41,704 nt of DNA from Hyphomonas sp. (GTDB taxonomy: Bacteria > Pseudomonadota > Alphaproteobacteria > Caulobacterales > Hyphomonadaceae), in the NCBI GenBank assembly GCA_016124495.1, contig WGNP01000023.1, forward strand, positions 1 to 41,704, given 5' to 3'. Made by a program: the position numbers and the translations under genes. Position 1 is the first letter of the stretch. Each line of letters starts with the position of its first letter. The notes under the pieces were generated by a model. The model saw only the letters and a list, made by a program, of their open reading frames with translations. It was not told the origin of the DNA and did no database searches. Positions 1 to 7,443 of this stretch are shown here, one piece after another.

Positions 1-313
1 AATGATCCGGCACGGCGCCTTCCAGCCCGAGCCGGCAGAACCAGCGATAGGCCAGGTTGAGATGAACCTCATCGCACAGGCGGCGTTCAGACCGAATGCC
101 GAAACAGTATCCGGCGACCAGCATCCGGATCATCAGCTCGGGGCAGATCGAGGGCCGACCCGCCGCGCTGTAGTAGGGCGTCAGTTCTGCGCGCACCTCG
201 GAGAAATCGATCAGCTGGTCGATCCTGCGCAGCAAGTGATCAGCCGGCACATGCGCCTCAAGACTGAACTCGTAGAACAGCGCGCCCTGACCTGATCGCC
301 GCTCACCCATCAT
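1..313 (-). CDS. IS1182-type transposase, N-terminal part (cut by window edge)
   Basis: Reading the minus strand from 313 gives an open frame that runs off the left edge, about 104 residues. It begins with two consecutive ATG codons (313 and 310). The text matches the N-terminal region of IS1182-family (DUF772-type) transposases: a segment ALFYEFSLEAHVPADHLLR, then GRPSICPELMIRMLVAGYCF, then IRSERRLCDEVHLNLAYRWF. This region precedes the DDE catalytic core, which would lie outside the window. No stop or frameshift is visible in this part, so the copy may be intact. The plus-strand frame across the same bases is a shadow. Family assignment is from memory of the protein pattern; the exact IS name cannot be given. 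Confidence 0.85.
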   Translation of the reverse strand, partial: MMGERRSGQGALFYEFSLEAHVPADHLLRRIDQLIDFSEVRAELTPYYSAAGRPSICPELMIRMLVAGYCFGIRSERRLCDEVHLNLAYRWFCRLGLEGAVPDH

Positions 314-358
314 CGCACCGCTCCGCGCCTGACTGAACAACCAGGAGGGAATCAGAAT

Positions 359-399
359 TTGGCCGATATGCCGAGGGGTTTTTCAACACAATCGGCCAA
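359..399. repeat. 9-bp inverted repeat near the IS1182-type gene start
   Basis: TTGGCCGAT (359-367) and ATCGGCCAA (391-399) are perfect inverted repeats with a 23-base spacer containing GGGGTTTTTCAACA. They lie about 50 bases beyond the transposase start, where the terminus of such an element would be expected. The exact IS boundary and any target duplication cannot be fixed from one end. Confidence 0.5.
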
Positions 400-539
400 T
401 GATTGTCGTAGCGCGGCATCTGGCTCGTGCCATTCGGGGTCCAAAAAAACGGCCGTTCGCCGAGACGGTCCGGAGTGGGTTTCGGTTTAGCACCAAAGCT
501 TTCGCAGGCCTTGCAGAAGGCAGCGGCTCGAAAGCCCCC

Positions 540-854
540 TTCCCTTCTGTTATACTGGCGCACGTTCGTCTTGGCTCCTGTAACAGACGCGATCCAACAA
601 CGACACGTTTTCTGGAGGAGTATCCGACCCGTCAAGCCAGGCCAGGCTGCCAGGCGCTCCCGCTGGTAGCCCGCACACGGATCAATCAACGTCATGCGTC
701 GATCCCGCGGTCCACAAGCCGGCGCCTGCAGCCCACGGTCAATATACTTGTGCACCGTCTTGTGATCGACGCCCACCCGGCGCGCTATCTACGAAACAGA
801 AATACCCTGCCGGTGAAAGTCCAGTATCATCCTAACCTCTCCCAGTTCGACCAC
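540..854 (-). pseudogene. IS21-type istA remnant (5' fragment with internal stop)
   Basis: On the minus strand a GTG at 854 starts VVELGEVRMILDFHRQGISVS, followed by an in-frame TAG (791-789). The same frame then resumes as IARRVGVDHKTVHKYIDRGL and continues through GPRDRR and AAWPGLTG. This is the helix-turn-helix N-terminus of IS21-family IstA proteins. After about 610 the similarity degrades, although a short VTGAKTNVRQYNR piece still resembles the next IstA segment. No DDE domain and no istB follow. The internal stop and the truncation mark it as a decayed remnant. It lies between the IS1182-type element and the Mn exporter gene. Confidence 0.7.
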
Positions 855-943
855 CCGGAACGCCTTCCCGGCCATCGGGAAAAGCTTCAGGCAAATCGTG
901 CCGCCGGTCTGGGGAAAATTACTTCGGCACTTATGCGGCGTAT

Positions 944-1507
944 TCACCTGGCACTGACAAGTATCCACAAGCCAATTGCCAGAAACAGACCGGCTGCGAT
1001 CCAGCGGATAACTCTGAGCGGCACGCGCTCCAGCAATTTGCTGCCGAGAAAAACTGCCGGCACGTTGGCGATCATCATGCCCAGTGTGGTGCCCATCGTG
1101 ACCGCCAGGACATCATGAAACCGGGCGCCGAGCGCGATCGTGGCGATCTGGGTCTTATCGCCCATCTCGACCAGGAAGAAGGCGATCGTAGTCGCGACGA
1201 AGGCCCCGAACCGGGCCGGTTTTGGCTCCGGGTCGTCGTCCAGCTTGTCCGGGATAAGCGTCCAGGCGGCCATCGCAATGAAGGAGGCGGCAATCAGATA
1301 GCGGAACCATTGGCCATCGAGGATTGAGGCTACCTGCGCGCCGACGAGGGCAGCCAGGAAGTGGTTGGCAATCGTCGCGGCGAAGATGCCTGCGATAATC
1401 GCCAGCGGTTTCTTGAAACGGGCGGCGAGGATGATGGCCAGCAGCTGTGTCTTGTCGCCGATTTCGGCGAGAGCCACGACGGCTGTTGACGTGAACAAAG
1501 CTTCCAT
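944..1507 (-). CDS. UPF0016/GDT1 (TMEM165-type) membrane protein, probable Mn2+ exporter
   Basis: The product is 187 residues, the usual size for bacterial members of this family. It contains the two diagnostic repeats: EIGDKT at residues 15-20 and EMGDKT at 114-119. Each sits in a hydrophobic helix, and the two halves of about three helices each are separated by a charged loop near residues 85-100 (DKLDDDPEPK). Characterised relatives such as MneA of Vibrio export manganese, and eukaryotic GDT1/TMEM165 moves Mn2+/Ca2+ into the Golgi. The ATG at 1507 is chosen because GGAG lies 8 nt upstream and the family N-terminus starts here; the frame extends further upstream only through leader RNA. The leader carries a yybP-ykoY type motif, which independently supports a manganese role. 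Substrate specificity is inferred. Confidence 0.9.
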   Translation of the reverse strand: MEALFTSTAVVALAEIGDKTQLLAIILAARFKKPLAIIAGIFAATIANHFLAALVGAQVASILDGQWFRYLIAASFIAMAAWTLIPDKLDDDPEPKPARFGAFVATTIAFFLVEMGDKTQIATIALGARFHDVLAVTMGTTLGMMIANVPAVFLGSKLLERVPLRVIRWIAAGLFLAIGLWILVSAR

Positions 1508-1703
1508 GTTGCAGTCTCCAGGCCGGGCGGCGTTACAGATCCAAGTGACATCATTCCCGCCGCCCGGCCCTGGGCGGAGAAATGATGTCATTGGTCTCGC
1601 CCAAGCGGTTGCCCGCTTCCACTGCACCACGGCCTCTCGGCCGAGCATGTTGACACAGTGGCTCGCCCTGGCGGACGACTGGCTACTCCCCAGTGACAAG
1701 ACC
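1508..1703 (-). promoter_or_regulatory. yybP-ykoY type Mn2+ riboswitch leader
   Basis: Read on the minus strand, the leader has GGGGAGTAGCC (1691-1681) and, about 80 nt later, GGGCGAGACC (1602-1593). These are the two conserved loop pieces of the yybP-ykoY aptamer. TGTCA (1698-1694) can pair with TGACA (1590-1586) to close the basal helix. The expression platform is also visible. TGACATCATT (1590-1581) is exactly complementary to AATGATGTCA (1555-1546). The segment 1569-1558 is exactly complementary to 1532-1521 (12 bp), which lies directly before TGGAG of the ribosome binding site. P1 and the 1590/1546 helix are mutually exclusive. Which state exposes the binding site cannot be settled by inspection; manganese-induced expression is expected from known relatives. 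Confidence 0.85.
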
Positions 1704-1732
1704 GCTCTAGGCCTGAGCCTTCAACATTGCAA
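1704..1732 (-). promoter_or_regulatory. weak candidate promoter for the riboswitch transcript
   Basis: TTGCAA (1732-1727) and TAGAGC (1709-1704) are separated by 17 nt on the minus strand. They are placed so that transcription would begin almost at the 5' strand of the aptamer basal helix. The -10 match is poor, so the main support is position. Confidence 0.3.
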
Positions 1733-1770
1733 GCTCGCGGGCCCGACACGCCGGTCATGAGCGAAAGCGA

Positions 1771-1837
1771 AACTTCTCTGCGGCTTAACCGCCACGTTAC
1801 GATTAGAAGTTGTGCACTATCCGAGCGCCCGATAGTG
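1771..1837. repeat. nested inverted repeats between Mn exporter and pfaD
   Basis: AACTTCT (1771-1777) and AGAAGTT (1805-1811) flank an inner GCGG/CCGC hairpin (1780-1792). Immediately beyond is a second perfect 7-bp repeat, CACTATC (1815-1821) and GATAGTG (1831-1837), with a 9-base spacer. Both lie in the divergent gap, 109-175 bases before the pfaD start and outside the riboswitch. The 23-bp CACTATC...GATAGTG palindrome has the size and symmetry of an operator for a dimeric repressor. No regulator is identified. Confidence 0.5.
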
Positions 1838-1945
1838 TTTAACCGACATCAGGTATTTCCGGTTGAGCCTTAGTCCGATGCAGCCGTTCGTGCAGCCGGG
1901 TGAACGGTATCCGGAACGGGGCCTAGCCAGAAGGGCGAACATCGC

Positions 1946-3484
1946 GTGCAAGGTCTCCTGAAGAGAGCCGTCGAGTCTCCGCGCGCCGCAGTCTGGCTGG
2001 CCTACGACGCGGCACAGGCTCCTTCGATCCTCACGGTCGGCGGCGGCCGCCCCGCTGATCCGCAGGCTTGTCGCCTGCCCGCTATCTATCCCGAGTGGCT
2101 GGGCGACCGCGCCTTGCTGGCTGAGCATCCGGCGCGCTTTTGCTATGTTGTCGGCGAGATGGCGCGCGGCATCGCAACGCCGCGCATGGTGATCGAAGCC
2201 GTTCGTGCCGGGTGTCTGGGTTTCTATGGCAGCGCTGGCCTGCCGCTGGCCGAGATCAAGGCCGGTGTGAAAGAGATCCAGGCCGCTCTGGGGCCCGATC
2301 AGGTCGCCTGGGGCGCCAACCTGATCCATTCGCCGCAAGAGCCGGGGCAGGAAGCGGCGATCGTCGACCTATTCCTTGCGCAAGGCGTCCGGCGCGTCTC
2401 GGCATCGGCGTTCATGCGCCTGACCGCTGACGTGGTGAGATACACGGCGCTCGGGCTCGAACGCGGTTCGGACGGGACCATCAGGCGGCGCAATCACCTG
2501 TTTGCCAAAGTGTCCCGGGCGGAAGTCGCGGTGCCTTTCATGTCGCCTGCTCCGGAAAAAATGCTTCGGGAACTGGTGGCGGCGGGAAAGATTTCCGAGC
2601 TTCAGGCCGACCTGGCCGCGAAGGTCCCGGTCGCAGCCGAGATCACCGCAGAATCTGACTCTGGCGGCCACACGGACAACCGGCCGGCTTCGGTCCTTTT
2701 CAGTTCGCTCAGCGCCGCGCGCGCCCGCGTTTGTGCGCTCCACGGCTATGACGAAAGCACGATCCGCATTGGGCTCGCCGGAGGGATTGCAACGCCTTCA
2801 GCGGTCGCGGCAGCCTTCCAGATGGGCGCTGCCTACGTGCTTACGGGATCGATCAATCAGAGCGCCGTCGAGTCTGGTCTTTCGGAGGCAGGCCGAAAAC
2901 TGCTCGCGAAAGCCGGCCCGGCAGACGTCGCGATGGCGCCGGCGGCCGACATGTTTGAACAAGGCGTTGACGTTCAGGTGCTCAAGCGGGAAACGCTGTT
3001 CGCGATGCGCGGCAGAAAGCTGCACGGCTTTTACCGCAGCGGCGCGAGCTATGAGACGCTTCCCGCGCCGGACCGGAAATGGATCGACGATGTGCTTGGA
3101 GAGCCCTTCGAAGTGGCCTGGCGCGAGACGCAGTCCTATATCCGTCGCGTCAACCCGGCTGAGGCGAAGAAGGCAGAAAGCGACGGCAACAAGCGTCTTG
3201 CGCTTGTGGCGCGGCGCTACCTTTTCCAGGGCGCGCAATGGGCACGTGAAGGCGATCCCCTGCGGACGGCTGATTACCAGATCTGGTGCGGTCCGGCGAT
3301 GGGCGCTTTCAACGAGTGGGTCGCCGGCACGGCGCTGGAGCCAGTAGAGGCGCGCACAGTGCGCCAGATCGCCCTGAACCTGCTTGAGGGTGCAGCACGC
3401 GTCTCCCGCGCAGGGCAACTCCGGTCCGCCGGAATTGCTGTGCCGCCGCAACTGTTCTCCTATACCCCCCGCCTGTTTGAGTAA
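1946..3484 (+). CDS. pfaD: PfaD-type trans-acting enoyl reductase of Pfa synthase
   Basis: This 512-residue protein belongs to the 2-nitropropane-dioxygenase/FMN enoyl-reductase family in its PfaD branch. It would reduce enoyl-ACP intermediates bound to the multidomain synthase. Visible landmarks are GEMARGIATPRMVIEA and LGFYGSAGLP in the N-terminal third, NLIHSPQEP, then AKVSRAEVAVPFMSPAP. ITAESDSGGHTDNRP has His242, the flavin-barrel residue of the family. AGGIATPSA, GSINQSAVESG and the C-terminal DYQIWCGPAMGAFNEW, all typical of PfaD, follow. The GTG at 1946 is the only reasonable start, since a TGA lies in frame at 1901-1903 and no ATG comes between. An AAGGG lies about 10 nt upstream. 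pfaA starts three bases after the stop, so the genes form one transcription unit. Confidence 0.93.
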   Translation: MQGLLKRAVESPRAAVWLAYDAAQAPSILTVGGGRPADPQACRLPAIYPEWLGDRALLAEHPARFCYVVGEMARGIATPRMVIEAVRAGCLGFYGSAGLPLAEIKAGVKEIQAALGPDQVAWGANLIHSPQEPGQEAAIVDLFLAQGVRRVSASAFMRLTADVVRYTALGLERGSDGTIRRRNHLFAKVSRAEVAVPFMSPAPEKMLRELVAAGKISELQADLAAKVPVAAEITAESDSGGHTDNRPASVLFSSLSAARARVCALHGYDESTIRIGLAGGIATPSAVAAAFQMGAAYVLTGSINQSAVESGLSEAGRKLLAKAGPADVAMAPAADMFEQGVDVQVLKRETLFAMRGRKLHGFYRSGASYETLPAPDRKWIDDVLGEPFEVAWRETQSYIRRVNPAEAKKAESDGNKRLALVARRYLFQGAQWAREGDPLRTADYQIWCGPAMGAFNEWVAGTALEPVEARTVRQIALNLLEGAARVSRAGQLRSAGIAVPPQLFSYTPRLFE

Positions 3485-3487
3485 GCG

Positions 3488-6400
3488 ATGACCGAACGCC
3501 CTGCCATCCGTTCCAAGCGCGTTGCCGATCCGATTGCCGTGGTCGGCATGGGCGCAATCTTTCCCGGCCGCGGGGACACAACCGGTTTCTGGCGCGACAT
3601 TTTCGAGGCGAGAGACCTGCTCAGTGACACGCCCGAAACCCACTGGCTGATTGACGACTATTATGACGCAAACCCGCTCACGAAGGACAAGACATATGGC
3701 CGCCGCGGCGGCTTTCTCTCGCCAGTAGCTTTTGATCCGCTCGCTTTCGGCATACCGCCCGCGCAATTGCAGACGACTGACACTGCGCAGCTGCTGGCAC
3801 TGGTCGCCGCCAAGATGACGCTGGACGACGCCGAGCGCGACAGTGGCGGCAAGATCGATCGTTCACGGACGAGCGTGATCCTCGGCGTCGCCTCGGCTAC
3901 CGAACTGACGGCACATATGGCCGGCCGGCTACAGCGCCCCACATGGGTGAACGGACTGCGTCAGTATGGGCTTGCTGAAGCCGACGTCCAGGCCATCGCG
4001 ACACGGATCGAGAACCATTATGCCGAGTGGAAGGAAAGCACGTTTCCGGGCCTTCTCGGAAACGTGGTCGCCGGCCGGATCGCAAACCGCCTTGATCTGG
4101 GCGGCAGCAACTACGTGACCGACGCGGCTTGCGCCTCCAGCCTTTCCGCCCTGCAGATAGCGATGCATGAACTTCGCGCAGGCGATTCCGACATGGTTCT
4201 CACGGGCGGTGTCGACGCGCTCAACGACATCCTGATGTTCATGTGTTTTTCGAAGACGCCCGCCTTGTCGCCGACCGGCGATTGCCGTCCGTTCTCGAAC
4301 AAGTCGGACGGCACCATGCTCGGCGAAGGCATCGGCATGCTCGCCTTGCGCCGCCTTGACGATGCCGAACGCGACGGCAACCAGATCCATGCCGTCATTC
4401 GCGGCATTGGGGGTGGATCAGACGGCAAGGGCACCGCGATCTACACGCCGCTTCCATCCGGTCAGGCCCGCGCGCTGCGGCGCGCCTATGAACAGGCTGG
4501 ATACGGACCGGAAACCGTCGACCTCGTCGAAGCGCATGGCACGGGTACCAGGGCGGGTGACCGGGCAGAGATCGAAGGCTTGCACATTGTTTTCGGAGAG
4601 GCGGACAAAGGAGACGGCCCCTGGTGCGCTGTCGGCTCCGTCAAATCCCAGATCGGTCACACCAAAGCCGCGGCGGGAGCCGCGAGTATGCTGAAAGCGG
4701 TCGAGTCCCTGCGCCGCAAGGTCCTTCCCCCAACCATCAAGATCGAAGAGCCGGCCGACGCGATCCGCGAAAGCACCTGCTTCTACGTAAATACTGAAGC
4801 ACGTCCTTGGGTTACGGCCGACACACGGCCGCGCCGCGCATCCGTGAGTTCGTTCGGTTTCGGCGGATCGAACTTTCACGTCACGCTCGAGGAATATACC
4901 GGCCCCACAGCCGCCAGGCCTGCGCGCGTGCATCCGGCAGAACTTTTCCTCTTCAGTGCTTCTGATGCAATGGGCCTTGCAGATGCACTTTCGCACCTCT
5001 CACAGGCTCCGCCCGCAGAGGATGCGTTTGCCTGGGAGGCCAGCGGTACACACGCGCGTTTCGAGCCACAGGCGCTGGCTCGCGCAGCCATCGTTGCAAC
5101 AGGCCCGGAGGATCTGTGCGCCAAAGCGGCAAAACTCGCTGCGCAGGTTACAAGCGGGACGTTCGGAAGGGCGCCGTTGCCTCAGGGCTGCTCGGCTTCG
5201 CTTTCGCCGCCGGAGCGAGGCAAAATCGCGTTCCTGTTCTCCGGGCAGGGCAGCCAGTATCCCGGAATGGGGTCAGACCTTGCGATTGCTTTTCCCGCCG
5301 CGCGGGCCCTGTGGGATTTCGCGGCGAGCCATCCGGTGACCGGCCCGCTGAAGTTGCACAATCTGTCCTTTCCGCCCGCTGCATTCGACCAGGTGGAGTT
5401 TGGCAACCAGCAACAGCGGTTGACCTTGATGCAACATGCCCAGCCTTGCATTGCCGCCGTGTCCCTTGCGCACCTTGCATTGCTCGAAGGGCTCGGCGTC
5501 GAAGCCGATATGACGGGTGGCCATAGCTTCGGCGAGATCATGGCGCTGCATTATGCTGGCGCCTTTGACCGCCACGCCGCACTGACCATCGCTGCGGCCC
5601 GCGGCATGGAAATGGCGAAGGCAGCGGATACGACCGAAGGCGCGATGCTGGCGGTCCAGTGTCCGGCCAGCCGCATTGCACCCCTTGTGAAGGAAATCGG
5701 TGGTGACCTTGTCATCGCCAACGACAATGGCCCAAGTCAGGTCGTGCTGTCCGGGCCTGTGAGTGTTGTTCAGCAAGCGGAGCAATGGTGCACGCAAGAA
5801 GGGCTCAAGGCGCGCCGCTTGCCGGTCGCAACGGCGTTCCATTCCGCGATTGTGGAACCCGCTGTGGCGCCCTTCCGCGGCACGCTGGAACGGTTGAAGC
5901 TGAAACGCCCTTCCCTGCCCGTCTACGCCAACGCGACGGCGCAGCCTTATAAAGCCAGCGCCAGAGGGCTGGCGGACACTCTGGCGTCTCAGATTGTTTC
6001 GCCGGTTCTGTTCCGGGAGCAGGTTGAAGCCATGTACACGGCCGGCGCCCGCATCTTCATAGAAGTCGGACCTGGCAATGTCGTTGCGGGCCTGGTCTCC
6101 GATACGCTTGGCAGTCGCAACTGCACCGTCCTGTCGCTCGACAACAAACGCAACAATGGCGTGTCACAGTTCCTGGGCAGCATAGGTGCCCTCGCCGCCG
6201 CGGGGCTCAAACTCGACCTCGCATCACTCTATGCGCACACCCCGGCCCCCAATCCGAAGTCTCCGCCTTCGAAGCACGCTGTCTTCCTCACAGGCGCAAA
6301 TTATGATCGCCCGTACCCGCCCAAGGACGGCGCCGCCGGACGCGCACCTGCCAATGCAGTGGCAGCCTTGCAGATTGCCGCAACCCCTCACCCTTCATCG

Positions 6401-7408
6401 CCCGATCAAAGGACCGAACCACCCATGCCCGATCAGAATGGCCGGCACCCCGTTGCAGCCCCGCCAACCCCTGTCGCACAAACTGCCGGGCGGGTTGAGA
6501 TCACTTCGCCGGTGGAACGTATCTGGCAGGAAGTTTCAAACCAGCATCAGAATTACCTCAACGCGATCGCGGACGGTCACAAGGCCTACCTGAACGCAGC
6601 CGCTGTCCTGCTCGGACAGGCGGGCTCAATTCAGACCGAACCGCAGCTGCTCGCTGCGGCGCGCGCAGTGGCTCCGCAACCGTCACCACAGCCCGTCTTC
6701 GCGCCTGCCCCTGCGCCGGCACCTGCGGAGGCGCCGAAGCCGAAGGTCAACGGTTCTGGCGGCGCGCATGCCTTTGTCGCAGAACCTGAGAAAGCGCCGG
6801 CCGCGCCAGCTCCGGTCCTGGCGGAGCCTGCGCAGAATCCGTCTGCCGCATCCCCATCGGTCCCGGACGCTGCTGCCATCGTGCGCGCAATCGTTTCAGA
6901 GAAGACCGGCTATCCGCCTGACATGCTGGACGCTGACATGGACCTTGAGGGCGAACTGGGTGTCGACTCGATCAAGCAGGTCGAGATCCTGTCCTCGCTG
7001 CGCGACCGGCTCCCGCATCTGCCTGAAATCGAGCCAGAGCGGCTTGTCGAGCTGCGCACCATTGCTGCCATCGCCGCGATGATCGACGCAGCCGCACCGG
7101 GTGGCCGTTCATCGCCTGCACCGGCAACACCCGCGCGCGCACAGACAATACCCGACGCGCTCACTGCTGCATCCAGCCTGCTGGTTTCTCCAGATGTCAT
7201 CCGTGCCCTGATCGCCGAGAAAACCGGTTATCCGACAGACATGCTCGAAGATGACATGGATCTTGAGGGTGAACTCGGCGTGGATTCGATCAAACAGGTC
7301 GAAATCCTGTCGTCACTTCGTGACAGATATCCCTCGCTGCCTGAAGTCGATCCGGAACATCTGGCTGAACTGCGCACGATCCGGAAGATTGCCGATTTTT
7401 TCGGCTGA
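3488..7408 (+). CDS. pfaA: PfaA-type KS-MAT-ACP-ACP subunit (zero-frame product)
   Basis: The zero-frame product is 1306 residues. The ketosynthase (about 13-470) has active Cys215 in DAACASS, His350 in EAHGTGT and His391 in GHTKAAAG. The malonyl-CoA:ACP transacylase (about 575-870) has LFSGQGSQYPGMG and Ser680 in GGHSFGE. A Pro/Ala-rich linker (about 930-1120) leads to two ACPs, each with the attachment motif GELGVDSIKQVEIL; the phosphopantetheine serines are Ser1161 and Ser1267. PfaA proteins normally continue into a ketoreductase. Here a TGA (7406-7408) ends the frame just after ACP2, and the ketoreductase lies in the -1 frame (see 7396-7443). pfaD ends three bases upstream, so translation is probably coupled. 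It would do the condensation and malonyl loading of secondary-lipid synthesis. Confidence 0.95.
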   Translation: MTERPAIRSKRVADPIAVVGMGAIFPGRGDTTGFWRDIFEARDLLSDTPETHWLIDDYYDANPLTKDKTYGRRGGFLSPVAFDPLAFGIPPAQLQTTDTAQLLALVAAKMTLDDAERDSGGKIDRSRTSVILGVASATELTAHMAGRLQRPTWVNGLRQYGLAEADVQAIATRIENHYAEWKESTFPGLLGNVVAGRIANRLDLGGSNYVTDAACASSLSALQIAMHELRAGDSDMVLTGGVDALNDILMFMCFSKTPALSPTGDCRPFSNKSDGTMLGEGIGMLALRRLDDAERDGNQIHAVIRGIGGGSDGKGTAIYTPLPSGQARALRRAYEQAGYGPETVDLVEAHGTGTRAGDRAEIEGLHIVFGEADKGDGPWCAVGSVKSQIGHTKAAAGAASMLKAVESLRRKVLPPTIKIEEPADAIRESTCFYVNTEARPWVTADTRPRRASVSSFGFGGSNFHVTLEEYTGPTAARPARVHPAELFLFSASDAMGLADALSHLSQAPPAEDAFAWEASGTHARFEPQALARAAIVATGPEDLCAKAAKLAAQVTSGTFGRAPLPQGCSASLSPPERGKIAFLFSGQGSQYPGMGSDLAIAFPAARALWDFAASHPVTGPLKLHNLSFPPAAFDQVEFGNQQQRLTLMQHAQPCIAAVSLAHLALLEGLGVEADMTGGHSFGEIMALHYAGAFDRHAALTIAAARGMEMAKAADTTEGAMLAVQCPASRIAPLVKEIGGDLVIANDNGPSQVVLSGPVSVVQQAEQWCTQEGLKARRLPVATAFHSAIVEPAVAPFRGTLERLKLKRPSLPVYANATAQPYKASARGLADTLASQIVSPVLFREQVEAMYTAGARIFIEVGPGNVVAGLVSDTLGSRNCTVLSLDNKRNNGVSQFLGSIGALAAAGLKLDLASLYAHTPAPNPKSPPSKHAVFLTGANYDRPYPPKDGAAGRAPANAVAALQIAATPHPSSPDQRTEPPMPDQNGRHPVAAPPTPVAQTAGRVEITSPVERIWQEVSNQHQNYLNAIADGHKAYLNAAAVLLGQAGSIQTEPQLLAAARAVAPQPSPQPVFAPAPAPAPAEAPKPKVNGSGGAHAFVAEPEKAPAAPAPVLAEPAQNPSAASPSVPDAAAIVRAIVSEKTGYPPDMLDADMDLEGELGVDSIKQVEILSSLRDRLPHLPEIEPERLVELRTIAAIAAMIDAAAPGGRSSPAPATPARAQTIPDALTAASSLLVSPDVIRALIAEKTGYPTDMLEDDMDLEGELGVDSIKQVEILSSLRDRYPSLPEVDPEHLAELRTIRKIADFFG

Positions 7409-7443
7409 GGGATGGCGGGGAGGCATGGGCTTCCCACCGTCCC
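7383..7443 (+). other. candidate programmed -1 frameshift signal joining pfaA to its KR
   Basis: In the pfaA frame the sequence reads GA-T TTT TTC: an X XXY YYZ heptamer at 7396-7402, exactly in phase. A -1 slip continues as CGG CTG AGG GAT into the ketoreductase frame. Six bases (7403-7408, containing the TGA) separate it from a stem 7409-7419 / 7433-7443. That stem has 11 positions: nine Watson-Crick pairs, one G-U and one C-A mismatch, with a 13-nt loop. Loop bases GGGC (7427-7430) could pair with GCCC (7449-7452) to form a pseudoknot. A Shine-Dalgarno-like GGAAG (7383-7387) lies 8 nt before the heptamer, as in dnaX. The -1 frame is open only from 7369, so the overlap of the two frames is 40 bases and the heptamer lies inside it. 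The arrangement is seen directly; activity is inferred. Confidence 0.7.

Noticed and set aside
2..295. Plus-strand frame of 97 codons at the left edge
   Set aside because: It is antisense to a clearly recognisable IS1182-type transposase start.
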